Source: Planobispora rosea
GTDB taxonomy: Bacteria > Actinomycetota > Actinomycetes > Streptosporangiales > Streptosporangiaceae
Direction of reading: 5' to 3'
Assembly: GCF_014648175.1 (NCBI RefSeq)
Contig: NZ_BMQP01000012.1
Location: 62,001-126,000 of the forward strand
Length of the DNA stretch: 64,000 nucleotides
Every line of letters starts with the position of its first letter. Position 1 is the first letter of the stretch. The translations under genes and the position numbers were made by a program. The notes below the pieces were generated by a model, which saw only the letters and a list, made by a program, of their open reading frames with translations, was not told where the DNA came from and did no database searches. Of this stretch, positions 1-7,839 are shown in pieces.

Positions 1-1558
1 GCCGGAGATCGTCGGCGAGCGGGCCGGTGAAGACGTACACCTCCTGGGTGACCAGCGCGACAGCGGGCCCCGCAGGGCTCGCGCCCCGCTCGGGCCGGCC
101 GGGCTCCCCGCTCGGGCGGGACGGCCCCGCCTCCGGGCCGGACATTCCCGTGTCCCCGTCCGACCCGGGCGGCTGCGTGCCGCCGACGGTGATCGAGCCG
201 CTGCCGGGCCGGTGGATCCCCGCGATGAGCTTGGCCAGCGTGGTCTTGCCCGCGCCGCTGGCCCCGACGAGGGCGACCCGTTCCCCGGCGGCGATGTCGA
301 GGTCCACGCCGTGCAGCACCGGATGGCCCGCCCGGTAGGCGTACCCGACACCGGAGACGCGGATCGCGGGGGCGGCGCAGGCGCCCGGGTCCGGAACCCG
401 TGGCGGGACCCGGTCCGGTCCGGGGGCGCGGTCCGTTTCCGGTGCCCCGTCCGTCACGCCGGCCACCCCGACCAGCCGTGCGAAGCCCGCGGTGGCGGCC
501 TGGACGTCGTCGGCGAGGCCGAGAACGATGTTGATCGGTGTGAACAGGCTGTGGAAGTACAGCGCGGCGGCGCTGGCCGTACCGATGCTGACGTCGCCGT
601 CCCGGACCAGCAGGAAGCCCGTCGCCAGCACCGCCGACAGGCCCACGAACTCGGCGAGGTTGAGCCGGGAGTAGAAGCGCGTCATCAGCCGGATGCCGCG
701 CAGCGCCAGCTCCACCGCGGTCCGCGACCGCGTCTCGACGAGACCGACGTGCTCGCCGGTGAGCCGGAACGCCCGGACGGTGGCCGCTCCGCCGACCGTG
801 CCCAGCAACTGCTGCTGCTGTTCGCCGACGGCGACGCGCTGGGCGGCGTACAGCGGGACCGCGCGGCGGGTGTACCACCGCACCGTGTGGATCTGGAACG
901 GGACGGCCAGAAGCGCGACGAGCAGGAACCGCCAGTCCAGGATCGCCATGCCCACCAGGGTGAGGCCGAGCGTCAGCAGGGAGCGCGCCAGCGCGGGCAG
1001 CGCGTCGCGGACCGTGTTCGTGATCAGCGAGACGTCGTTGGTGACGCGTGAGGTCAGGTCGCCGGATCCGGCCAGCTCGACCCGTTCGAGGGGCAGGCGC
1101 AGGGCCCGCTCCACGAAACGCTCGCGCAGGGTGGCCAGCATGCCCTCGCCGAGCCGGGCGATGAGGGAGACGCCGGACGCGGTCAGCACACCCTGCACGA
1201 GCGCGATGGCCACCAGCCAGGTGACCGGGGCGGTGATCGCGGCGGCCGGCTCGCCCCGGTGGACCAGGTCGATGATGCGGCCGAGCACGGGGGCGGTGAG
1301 CAGCCCGATCGCGGTCGCGGCGATCATGACCGCGAAACCGCCCGCGGCCGCCGCCCGATGGGGTCGTGCCAGGCCGCGCACGGCCGCCCGCACCTGCGCC
1401 GCGGTCGCGACGGGCAGCAGTTCCCGGTCCTGCTCCTCCCGGTTGCCGGAGAGCCCGGCCCCGGACTCCCGGCCCTGCGTCCGGCCGGGGCCGGGCTCTC
1501 CGGTGCCCGGCTCCCCGGTCTGCCGCCCGCCGGGCCGGCGCTCGTCGGTCGTGCTCAT
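1..1558 (-). CDS. ABC exporter half-transporter, 3' end cut by window edge
   Basis: Second gene of a leftward pair; the first 519 residues are visible. The order is an N-terminal transmembrane domain of about 330 residues with several hydrophobic helices, then an ATPase domain with a good Walker A (GASGAGKTT, about residue 430) and a Q-loop (TQE). The signature, Walker B and H-loop lie outside the window. Between Walker A and the Q-loop is a Gly/Pro/Ser-rich insertion of about 35 residues, longer than usual. The ATG at 1558 lies 31 bases after the upstream ABC gene stops, so the two are probably one operon making a heterodimeric exporter. The iron box upstream of the first gene suggests a siderophore or other iron-linked substrate; the substrate itself cannot be read from sequence. 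Confidence 0.88.
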   Translation of the reverse strand, partial: MSTTDERRPGGRQTGEPGTGEPGPGRTQGRESGAGLSGNREEQDRELLPVATAAQVRAAVRGLARPHRAAAAGGFAVMIAATAIGLLTAPVLGRIIDLVHRGEPAAAITAPVTWLVAIALVQGVLTASGVSLIARLGEGMLATLRERFVERALRLPLERVELAGSGDLTSRVTNDVSLITNTVRDALPALARSLLTLGLTLVGMAILDWRFLLVALLAVPFQIHTVRWYTRRAVPLYAAQRVAVGEQQQQLLGTVGGAATVRAFRLTGEHVGLVETRSRTAVELALRGIRLMTRFYSRLNLAEFVGLSAVLATGFLLVRDGDVSIGTASAAALYFHSLFTPINIVLGLADDVQAATAGFARLVGVAGVTDGAPETDRAPGPDRVPPRVPDPGACAAPAIRVSGVGYAYRAGHPVLHGVDLDIAAGERVALVGASGAGKTTLAKLIAGIHRPGSGSITVGGTQPPGSDGDTGMSGPEAGPSRPSGEPGRPERGASPAGPAVALVTQEVYVFTGPLADDLR

Positions 1559-1589
1559 CGGCGCGTTCTCCTCCGTGGGTTCCGTGCGG

Positions 1590-3272
1590 TCAGGCCAGGA
1601 CCGTCGCCCGGTAGGCCTCGTTGCCGTGGACGAGTCCGGTGTGGGTCCCCTCCTCGACCGGGGATCCGCCGTCGAGGAACATCACCCGGTCGGTCACCGC
1701 CAGCAGGGCCGGGCTGGTGGTCACCATGATCGTCGTCTTTCCGTCCCGGACCTCGCGGATCCCGGCCGCGATCCGGGCCTCGGTGGCCGCGTCGACCGCG
1801 GTGGTCGGGTCGTGCAGGACCAGGACCGGTGCGCCGGTGGCCAGGGCGCGGGCGAGGGCCACCCGCTGGCGCTGCCCGCCCGAGAGTGAGCGCCCCCGCT
1901 CGGTGAGGACGGTGGCGGTGCCGTACGGCAGGGCCTCGGCGACCTCGTCCGCGGCGGCGGCCGCCAGCGCCGGACCGGCCGCCCCGGGGGCCGCGGCGGC
2001 GGTGACGTTGCCGATCAGACTGCCCTCGAACAGGTCGGCGTCGTGCTCGGCCACGACGACGGCGCGGCGGATCTCGGCGGGGTCGAGGGCGGTCAGCGGC
2101 ACGCCGTCCAGCTCAGCCGTGCCCGCCTCGGGATCGGCGGCCCGGCCCAGTACCCGCAGCAGCGAGGCGGCGACCGCGGGGTCCGCCGTCACGACCCCCA
2201 GCAGCTCGCCCGGGGCGGCATCGAGGGTCAGCCCGCGCAGCGCGCCGTGCCGTACCCCGCTCAGGCGGATCCGGCCCCGGACCGGCTGGGGTGGTGCGTC
2301 GGTACCTCCGATCACCGCGGGCGGCGCCGCCAGCACGGAGGCGATCCGGGTGGCCGACGCGCGGCCCTGGGCGAACTCGCCGTTGGCCCAGGACAGGACG
2401 GACAACGGGGTGAGCAGGAACTGGGCCAGGCCGACCGCCGTCACCAGCTCGCCGACGCTGACGTCGCCCTGCGCCGCGAGCCGGCCCCCCACCAGCGCCA
2501 CCGCGGCGATGAACACGCCGGTCAGAGTGAGCATGCCGCCGTCGTGCCAGGCCTGCGCGCGGGCCGCCCGCACCGTGGCGGCCAGGGACTCCCGGCTGGT
2601 GCGGCGGTACCGGGCGACCGCGGCGGCCTCGGCTCCGATGCCCTTGAGCACCCGCAACCCGGCGACCAGGTCGGCGGCCACCCCCGAGGCGTGCGCGGCG
2701 CGTTCCTGCTCGGCGCCGCTGCGCCGCTCCAGCGGCTTGCCGAGCAGGTGCGCCAGCAACAGCAGGGGCGGGATCCCCAGCAGGATGAGCAGGCCCAGCG
2801 GGACCGAGACGCGCAGCAGCACGACGCCGCCGACGACCAGCCCGGTCAGCGCCGAGATCCCGGCGGTCAGCGCCACGGCCACGGCTCCCACCCGCCGGGC
2901 GTCCTGGGTCGCGACGGAGACCAGCTCGCCGGGGAGTCGCCCGGTCTCCGCGCCGCCCCGGGGAGCCAGAACCCGCTCGGTCAGCTGGACCCGGAGCCCG
3001 TGCGCCGCCTGCTCCGACGCCCGTTCGGCGGCCCGGGACCCGAACCGGTAGCTGAGGGACAGCCCGGCGAAGACCAGGGCCAGCACCGCGATCCACCGCA
3101 CGAGCGTGCCGGCGTCCCCGGAGGAGATCGCCTCGTCGATCACCAGCCCGATCACGACGGGCACCAGCGCCTCACCGGCCTGATGCCCGGCGGCGAGCAC
3201 GGATCCGGCGGTCACGTGTCTCCACTGCCCGGCGATCGCACGCCGCAGGACGTCATGGCCTTCGATGGGCAC
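1590..3272 (-). CDS. ABC exporter half-transporter with degenerate ATPase
   Basis: 560 residues: a six-helix ABC exporter domain (about residues 15-310) and an ATPase domain. The LSGGQRQR signature is intact. Walker A is absent (GVVTADPAVAASLL in its place), the Q-loop Gln is His, Walker B reads VLVLHDPTT instead of a D-E pair, and the H-loop His is missing. This half can therefore supply a signature to its partner but should not bind and hydrolyse ATP at its own site. Heterodimeric exporters commonly have one weakened site, but loss of the whole Walker A is extreme. I chose the GTG at 3272 because GGAGG lies 7 bases upstream; an in-frame GTG at 3305 has no such site. The iron box at 3335-3353 predicts induction under iron limitation. 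Export of a siderophore is an inference. Confidence 0.88.
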   Translation of the reverse strand: MPIEGHDVLRRAIAGQWRHVTAGSVLAAGHQAGEALVPVVIGLVIDEAISSGDAGTLVRWIAVLALVFAGLSLSYRFGSRAAERASEQAAHGLRVQLTERVLAPRGGAETGRLPGELVSVATQDARRVGAVAVALTAGISALTGLVVGGVVLLRVSVPLGLLILLGIPPLLLLAHLLGKPLERRSGAEQERAAHASGVAADLVAGLRVLKGIGAEAAAVARYRRTSRESLAATVRAARAQAWHDGGMLTLTGVFIAAVALVGGRLAAQGDVSVGELVTAVGLAQFLLTPLSVLSWANGEFAQGRASATRIASVLAAPPAVIGGTDAPPQPVRGRIRLSGVRHGALRGLTLDAAPGELLGVVTADPAVAASLLRVLGRAADPEAGTAELDGVPLTALDPAEIRRAVVVAEHDADLFEGSLIGNVTAAAAPGAAGPALAAAAADEVAEALPYGTATVLTERGRSLSGGQRQRVALARALATGAPVLVLHDPTTAVDAATEARIAAGIREVRDGKTTIMVTTSPALLAVTDRVMFLDGGSPVEEGTHTGLVHGNEAYRATVLA

Positions 3273-3334
3273 CGTGGTTCCTCCGGATCGGTCGCGTGGG
3301 ATCACGCAGCGGGCGGAGCGGGGGAATGATGCTG

Positions 3335-3353
3335 TAAGGCGAGGCTAACCTAA
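3335..3353. promoter_or_regulatory. Iron box (IdeR/DmdR-type operator)
   Basis: TAAGGCGAGGCTAACCTAA matches the actinobacterial IdeR/DtxR/DmdR consensus TTAGGTTAGGCTAACCTAA at 16 of 19 positions, with one half-site perfect. It lies 63 bp upstream of the GTG of the ABC exporter gene, where it would overlap the promoter. Iron-loaded IdeR/DmdR normally represses from such sites, so the exporter pair should be derepressed when iron is scarce. Confidence 0.8.
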
Positions 3354-3445
3354 ATGTGCTCCGATCACGAGCCTCAGCCCGGTGCGGGCCGCCGGAAAAG
3401 CGATTGTTCCGGCCGGTGCGCGACGTTAGAGTTGATGTTGTGACT

Positions 3446-3521
3446 GCCGGGTCGGCCATGGGCCAAGAGCGAGTGGGGCACCCGGCCACGGCGTGAGCGC
3501 CGGGCGGGCGAGAGGCCCGCC
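3446..3521 (+). ncRNA. Structured 5' leader, unassigned
   Basis: Three hairpins follow one another in the long leader of the nitroreductase-hemerythrin gene. An outer helix GCCGGGT/ACCCGGC (3446-3452 with 3480-3486) encloses a small GGCC-ATG-GGCC hairpin and an unpaired purine-rich stretch. A second short stem is capped by TGAG. The third is GGCGGGC-GAGAG-GCCCGCC (3503-3521), followed by TTCTT like a terminator or attenuator. I could not match it to a known riboswitch class. GC-rich DNA folds easily, so this is only a candidate. Confidence 0.3.
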
Positions 3522-3705
3522 TTCTTCGTTCCCGGATCTTCCGAGGTCCCGGGCTTTCCGAGGTCCCGGGATTACCGGGCTTTCCGGGCGACGTCTTCTC
3601 CGATGCCCGCGGCCTCCGACGCCGCGGTTCCGGCTCTCGGCGACGCCGCCGCTCCCCGTACCTTCACCTTTCCCGTTTCCGCGTTTCCGCGTTTCCCGTT
3701 TTCCG

Positions 3706-3730
3706 CACCGCGACCGGGCCGGTCGCGGTG
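3706..3730. other. 25-bp palindrome in leader
   Basis: CACCGCGACCGG and CCGGTCGCGGTG are perfect 12-bp arms around a single central G. As RNA this is a strong hairpin; as DNA it could be an operator. It sits about 85 bp upstream of the nitroreductase-hemerythrin ATG. The stretch before it (3540-3705) is low-complexity, with repeated CCGGGCTTTCCG and CGTTTCC motifs and no credible gene. Confidence 0.6.
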
Positions 3731-3768
3731 ATCTCACCCGCCCGCCCGCCGGGCGGGCGTCCACCATG

Positions 3769-3787
3769 CCCGCGAACGGTTCGCGGG
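3769..3787. promoter_or_regulatory. 19-bp palindrome just upstream of nitroreductase-hemerythrin gene
   Basis: CCCGCGAAC-G-GTTCGCGGG has perfect 9-bp arms with a one-base centre, ending 27 bp before the ATG at 3815. The position and symmetry suit a dimeric repressor or a translation-controlling hairpin. The regulator is unknown; no regulator gene adjoins it. Confidence 0.5.
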
Positions 3788-3814
3788 ACATCCGTCCAGG
3801 AGAGACACCAGAGA

Positions 3815-4654
3815 ATGCCGATCGACTTCAACCAGCAGATCATCGATGAGTTCCGCGCCAACGCCGGGCAGGTGGGAGGCCCGTTCGAGGGAGCCCGGTT
3901 GCTCCTGCTGACCACCACCGGGGCGCGGTCGGGCGCCCGGCACACGACCCCGCTCGGCTACCTTCCCGACGGCGGTGAGCGGGTCCTGGTCATCGCCTCG
4001 GCCGGTGGTGCGCCGAAGCACCCGGCCTGGTACCACAACGTGGTGGCCAACCCCCGCGTCACGGTCGAGAACGGCCCCTTCACCTACGAGGCGCGGGCCG
4101 TCGTCCTGGAAGGCGACGAGCGTGACCAGGCCTTCGCCCGCGCGGTCGAGGCCGACCCCGGATGGGGCGAATATCAGGCCAAGACGGCACGCGTCCTGCC
4201 CGTTGTCGCCCTCCACGAGATCCCCGGCCCGCCGAACATGAACGCGGCCTCGTTCGGCGAGGCGCTCAGGCTGATCCACGACACGTTCCGGCGGGAGCTC
4301 GCCCTGATCCGCAAGGAGATCGCCGCCTCGGGGCCCGGGCTGGGCGCCCAGCTCCGGGTGAACTGCCTGACCGTCTGCCAGGGGCTGCACGGCCACCACA
4401 CCCATGAGGACGCCGGGATGTTCCCCGCCCTCGCGGCGCGACATCCGGAACTCGCCCCGGTCCTGGACCGGCTGCACCGGGAGCACGAGAAGATCGCGGC
4501 CCTCCTGGAGGACCTGCAGCGGGTCGTCTCCGCCGGGGACGGGGACCCGGTGCGGGTCCTCTCCGAGGTCGAGCGGCTCACCGGGGAACTGGAAGCCCAC
4601 CTGACCTACGAGGAGGAGCAGCTGATCCCGATCCTCGACGCGGCGGCGTCCTGA
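3815..4654 (+). CDS. F420-type nitroreductase (DDN family) fused to hemerythrin domain
   Basis: 279 residues in two parts. Residues 1-135 match the deazaflavin-dependent nitroreductase (DDN) split-barrel family: LLLLTTTGARSG, HPAWYHNVVANP and a YQAKTAR region. Members of this family generally use F420H2 to reduce quinones or nitro compounds. Residues 145-279 are an HHE hemerythrin-like four-helix domain with candidate iron ligands in LIHDTF, HGHHTHEDAGMF, LHREHEK and HLTYEEE. Such domains bind a di-iron centre and can sense or handle O2 or NO. The ATG at 3815 has AGGAGA upstream; earlier in-frame starts run through the structured leader and palindromes and were rejected. The fusion suggests a cofactor-linked redox or NO/O2-handling enzyme, but its substrate is unknown. 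Confidence 0.85.
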   Translation: MPIDFNQQIIDEFRANAGQVGGPFEGARLLLLTTTGARSGARHTTPLGYLPDGGERVLVIASAGGAPKHPAWYHNVVANPRVTVENGPFTYEARAVVLEGDERDQAFARAVEADPGWGEYQAKTARVLPVVALHEIPGPPNMNAASFGEALRLIHDTFRRELALIRKEIAASGPGLGAQLRVNCLTVCQGLHGHHTHEDAGMFPALAARHPELAPVLDRLHREHEKIAALLEDLQRVVSAGDGDPVRVLSEVERLTGELEAHLTYEEEQLIPILDAAAS

Positions 4655-4719
4655 ACCGGTGAGCGTCCGGGCCGGTCCGGAACGGTCACCTCGTCCGTCC
4701 CTGGACCGGCCCGCGTGCT

Positions 4720-6045
4720 TTAGGGGCGTGCGGATCGACCGGGACCGCGGTCCGCCGCCCCCGCGGCAGCCTCGTGCGAGTGGAGGGCGAGCCACGCGGC
4801 CCGGTGCGCGCGGGTGAGGCGCTCGGCCTCGTCGAGCGCGGGGGCGGGCACCGGATCGGTGATCCAGTTGGTCAGCGTCCGCCGCATCGCGCCGACGAAC
4901 CGCGTCCCCTCGGGGGTGAGCCGCCCGCTGTCCAGCAACGTGCCGGTGGCCTCCAGCGCCGCCTCGCGCCAGCGCGCGAACTGGACGTGCGGGTAGAGAT
5001 CGTCGTCCACCTTGCGCTGGCGGCGCCAGAAGCCGGCGACGCCCAGGTGTGCGTACGCGCCGTGGAGCAGGTCCGGCAGCGGGCGGGGATCGCCGCGCCA
5101 GGGCGCGTAGTAGCGCCGGTCGTCCGGGAGCGTCAGCCGGACGACGTCCAGAACCGTGTCGAGTTTGGCGTGCTGGAGCCCGCGCGCGAGGGCGACGGCC
5201 AGCCAGCGGCCGTCGGGCGGGGTGGACACGGCGACCGTCCCGGCGAGGTCGCGTGCCGTCGCGCTGGTCCCGCCGCCCGTCGACTCCTTGATCGGCGTCA
5301 GGACCCAGACCATCGCCCGCAGTTCCGCGGCGGTCGTCCGGTGGGTCCCCTTCAGCGTCCGCCAGGCCGCGTCCAGGCGGTCCTGCCACGTCCGCAGGTC
5401 CGCGGGGGTCAACCGGCCGTCGATCACCGTCTCGGCGGCCCACCGGTAGGGGTCCAGATCGTCCACGATCAGCTCGACCGTGCCGTCCGCCACGGTGATG
5501 GCATGGAGCGGGGTCCAGCCGGGCCCCGCGGCGCGGCCGACGGGAATCCGGCGCCCGGCCACCTCGACGGCCCCGTCACCGGTCACCCGCAGCCGCACCG
5601 GTTCGCCGGGGTCCGGACCCACGGTGATCCGGCCGAGCGAGGGCAGCATGATCTCTCCGCCGGGGGCGGGCACGTCGATCCGGTACGGCAGGCCGGCCCG
5701 GATCGCCGCGGCGGCGGCGACCGCGCCGAGCCGGACGGGTTCCAGGGGACCGGCGGTCCCGGCCCGCAGCCCGCGCAGGGTGTGCCTGGCCCAGGCGCCC
5801 ACCGCCGGATACCCGATCAGCTTCCCGGCCGCGTCGGGCGCCTGCCGCCCCAGGCCGGAGAGGAGGTCGTGGGCCCGCTTCACGATCTCGGCGTGCTCGC
5901 GGCAGTGGTCGAGGACGCCTTTGATCAGCATCAGGTTCCGGCTGTGCCGTACGGCCACGAGCTGCTCCGCGGCCCGCGCGCCGCCGCCCCCGGCGGCCAG
6001 GCTGTCCAGGACGTCGTCGGGGATCCGGTGCGGCCGGAGTCGCAT
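4720..6045 (-). CDS. HEXXH-family protein with degenerate metal motif
   Basis: 441 residues. The C-terminal half has the landmarks of the HEXXH-motif domain family that acts with radical-SAM FxsB-like RiPP maturases, and whose active members are alpha-ketoglutarate/iron peptide hydroxylases: QHAKLDTVLDVV, then YYAPWRGDPRP and YAHLGVAGFW. The motif itself is broken. Where family members have H-E-x-Q-H, this protein reads R288-G289-L-Q-H292, so the first His and the Glu are lost. The fold is kept but metal catalysis is unlikely. The ATG at 6045 has an excellent GAAGGAGGATC site. No radical-SAM gene, TPR partner or clear FxsA peptide is nearby, so this is an orphan, perhaps a binding or regulatory homologue. 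Confidence 0.72.
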   Translation of the reverse strand: MRLRPHRIPDDVLDSLAAGGGGARAAEQLVAVRHSRNLMLIKGVLDHCREHAEIVKRAHDLLSGLGRQAPDAAGKLIGYPAVGAWARHTLRGLRAGTAGPLEPVRLGAVAAAAAIRAGLPYRIDVPAPGGEIMLPSLGRITVGPDPGEPVRLRVTGDGAVEVAGRRIPVGRAAGPGWTPLHAITVADGTVELIVDDLDPYRWAAETVIDGRLTPADLRTWQDRLDAAWRTLKGTHRTTAAELRAMVWVLTPIKESTGGGTSATARDLAGTVAVSTPPDGRWLAVALARGLQHAKLDTVLDVVRLTLPDDRRYYAPWRGDPRPLPDLLHGAYAHLGVAGFWRRQRKVDDDLYPHVQFARWREAALEATGTLLDSGRLTPEGTRFVGAMRRTLTNWITDPVPAPALDEAERLTRAHRAAWLALHSHEAAAGAADRGPGRSARP

Positions 6046-6338
6046 GATCCTCCTTCGCGGTCGCCGAGTGCCGCGGAGCACTCCTTGCCGGGTGGCGGCG
6101 CGTCCCAGGTGGCGTGCGGGATCAGGAGGCCGGGTACCGGCGGGTCGCGCTCCGGGAGCACCCCGTGGGTCTCGGCGGGGGCGCCGGCGGGGTCCGCCGT
6201 GCGCGGCACGCCGCCGTACGGGTGCCGGAAGGGGCGGGGACGCCATCCCCGGCGGAGCGGCTCGTCGACGTCGAGGGCGGCGGCCGCTCCGATGTTCGGT
6301 CTCCCGTGTCGGACGTCAACCTGGAAACCACCTCGCAA
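5931..6338 (-). CDS. Uncertain small ORF upstream of HEXXH gene
   Basis: From about 6320 to 6058 this frame uses strongly G/C-ending codons, as real genes here do, and encodes a Pro/Gly/Arg-rich peptide of about 90 residues with no recognised domain. It would need a TTG start at 6338 without a clear ribosome site, and it runs about 110 bases into the HEXXH gene. It could be a small gene, a remnant or chance. A precursor peptide for the adjacent HEXXH-family protein is conceivable but no FxsA-like C-terminal motif is seen. Confidence 0.18.
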   Translation of the reverse strand: MRGGFQVDVRHGRPNIGAAAALDVDEPLRRGWRPRPFRHPYGGVPRTADPAGAPAETHGVLPERDPPVPGLLIPHATWDAPPPGKECSAALGDREGGSCDSGRTGSPTTSWTAWPPGAAARGPRSSSWPYGTAGT

Positions 6339-6456
6339 CCTGCCGGGGGCATGGGTCGTACGAGAGCGTTTCCCGATGATAACCGTCCGGACCGGGCATG
6401 GGGAGAGCTTCGGTGACGGTGGGACGACGGTGACGTTCCTCGCATCCGCGATGGCA

Positions 6457-6515
6457 CGCCGGTAAATATCCGAGCTTTTGCCGATTAATATTCCTCTTTA
6501 GCTGGCATATGCGGG
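6457..6515. promoter_or_regulatory. AT-rich promoter region before molybdate regulator
   Basis: An unusually AT-rich stretch in GC-rich surroundings, holding AATAT and ATATT segments in inverted orientation and several TATA-like hexamers. It lies directly upstream of the molybdate regulator and modABC and probably carries their promoter. I cannot assign -35/-10 boxes or a Mo operator with confidence. The rest of 6046-6531 holds only the uncertain small ORF. Confidence 0.45.
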
Positions 6516-6531
6516 TATAGGGTGGTGAACC

Positions 6532-6942
6532 GTGACGACCTTCCGGATCAGTGAGGCCGCCGCGCTGCTCGGGGTCAGCGCCGACACCGTCCGGCGCTGG
6601 GTGGACTCCGGAAGGTTGTCCGCGCAGCGTGACGAGCACGGGCACCGCCGGGTGGCCGGCGTCGACCTGGCCGCGTTCGCCCGCGCCCAGGTCGGGGCGG
6701 AGGACGGCACCGGCCGTTCCTCGGCGCGCAACCGCATGCGCGGGATCGTGACGGAGGTGGTCAGGGACGCGGTGATGGCGCAGGTGGAGATCGCCGCCGG
6801 GCCGTTCCGGGTGGTGTCGCTGATGAGCCGCCAGGCCGCCGACGAGCTCGGCCTGGAACCGGGGGTGGTGGCGGTCGCCGTGATCAAGTCCACCAACGTC
6901 GTCGTGGAGATCCCGGACCATGTCCGTCCCGCGAGCCACTGA
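6532..6942 (+). CDS. Molybdate-responsive regulator, MerR-like HTH plus TOBE/Mop domain
   Basis: 136 residues. Residues 3-50 form an excisionase/MerR-like helix-turn-helix (FRISEAAALLGVSADTVRRW, then an RR-turn and a DLAAF strand). Residues 68-130 are a Mop/TOBE molybdate-binding domain (NRMRGIV, GPFRVVSLMS, GLEPGVVAVAVIKSTNVVVEI). This HTH-Mop architecture regularly precedes modABC in actinomycetes and is the functional counterpart of ModE. The GTG at 6532 follows a GGTGG site. The modABC genes start 87 bp downstream on the same strand, so it probably senses cytoplasmic molybdate and controls their transcription. Confidence 0.85.
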   Translation: MTTFRISEAAALLGVSADTVRRWVDSGRLSAQRDEHGHRRVAGVDLAAFARAQVGAEDGTGRSSARNRMRGIVTEVVRDAVMAQVEIAAGPFRVVSLMSRQAADELGLEPGVVAVAVIKSTNVVVEIPDHVRPASH

Positions 6943-7029
6943 CCGTGGAGATTCCCCCCGTGTCCGGTCCCGCGAGTCTCGCGGGGAGTCCCGGCCGTGT
7001 CCGTACCCCGAGTCATGAGGAGTGCCGCG

Positions 7030-7836
7030 ATGTTCATGCGCCTGGTCCGCAGGGCCGTCACCGCCCCCGCCGTCGTGGTCCTGGTACTGGGGGCGGCGGC
7101 CTGCGGATCCACCGGGTCCGCGAGTCCCGCCGGAGCCGACGGCACCGCTCCGTCACCGGCCGGGGACGGGACGCTCACGGTGTTCGCCGCCGCCTCGCTG
7201 ACCGGCGCCTTCACCGAGCTCGGCAGGACCTTCGAGGCCGCCGACCCCGGCACGAGCGTGAGGTTCAACTTCGGCTCCAGCGCCACCCTGGCCCAGCAGA
7301 TCGTCGCCGGGGCTCCGGCCGACGTGTTCGCCGCGGCCAGCCCGGCCACCATGAAGACCGTCACCGACGCCTCCCTGGCCTCCTCCCCGGCGGTGTTCGC
7401 GCGCAACAGGCTGCAGATCGCCGTGCCCGCCGACAACCCCGCCGGAATCGACGAGCTCGGGGACCTGGCGGACGCGAAGGTGAAGGTGGCGCTGTGCGCC
7501 GCGCAGGTGCCCTGCGGTGCGGCGGCGGTCAAGGCGCTTCAGGCGGCCGGGCTGACGGTCACCCCCGTGACGTTGGAGCAGGACGTCAAGGCCACCCTGA
7601 CCAAGGTCACGCTGGGCGAGGTCGACGCCGCCCTCGTCTACGCCACCGACGTGCTGGCCTCCGGCGGCGAGGTCAGGGGCATCGACTTCCCCGAGGCCGA
7701 CAAGGCGATCAACGACTACCCGATCGCCGCGCTGACCGGGGCGCCCGCCGGGTCGCCGGCCCGGCGGTTCGTCGATCTGGTGCTCTCCCCGCAGGGCGAG
7801 GACGTGCTGACCGCGGCCGGTTTCCAGGTCCCCTGA
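7030..7836 (+). CDS. modA: Molybdate ABC transporter substrate-binding lipoprotein
   Basis: 268 residues. An N-terminal signal of positively charged residues and a hydrophobic run ends in a lipobox with Cys25 (LGAAAC), so the protein should be lipid-anchored on the outer face of the membrane. The mature part has the ModA hallmarks LTVFAAASLTGAF near the start, NFGSSATLAQQI, GAPADVFAAAS and EVDAALVYATDV, which form the tetrahedral oxyanion pocket for molybdate or tungstate. The ATG at 7030 is preceded by AGGAG at a 7-base gap; upstream GTG/ATG codons in frame lack one. First gene of modABC: modB begins 3 bases after its stop. Confidence 0.93.
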   Translation: MFMRLVRRAVTAPAVVVLVLGAAACGSTGSASPAGADGTAPSPAGDGTLTVFAAASLTGAFTELGRTFEAADPGTSVRFNFGSSATLAQQIVAGAPADVFAAASPATMKTVTDASLASSPAVFARNRLQIAVPADNPAGIDELGDLADAKVKVALCAAQVPCGAAAVKALQAAGLTVTPVTLEQDVKATLTKVTLGEVDAALVYATDVLASGGEVRGIDFPEADKAINDYPIAALTGAPAGSPARRFVDLVLSPQGEDVLTAAGFQVP

Positions 7837-7839
7837 CCC

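Noticed and set aside
3446..3521. Leader as a ZTP or cobalamin riboswitch
   Set aside because: The conserved core sequences of these classes are not present; kept only as an unassigned structure.
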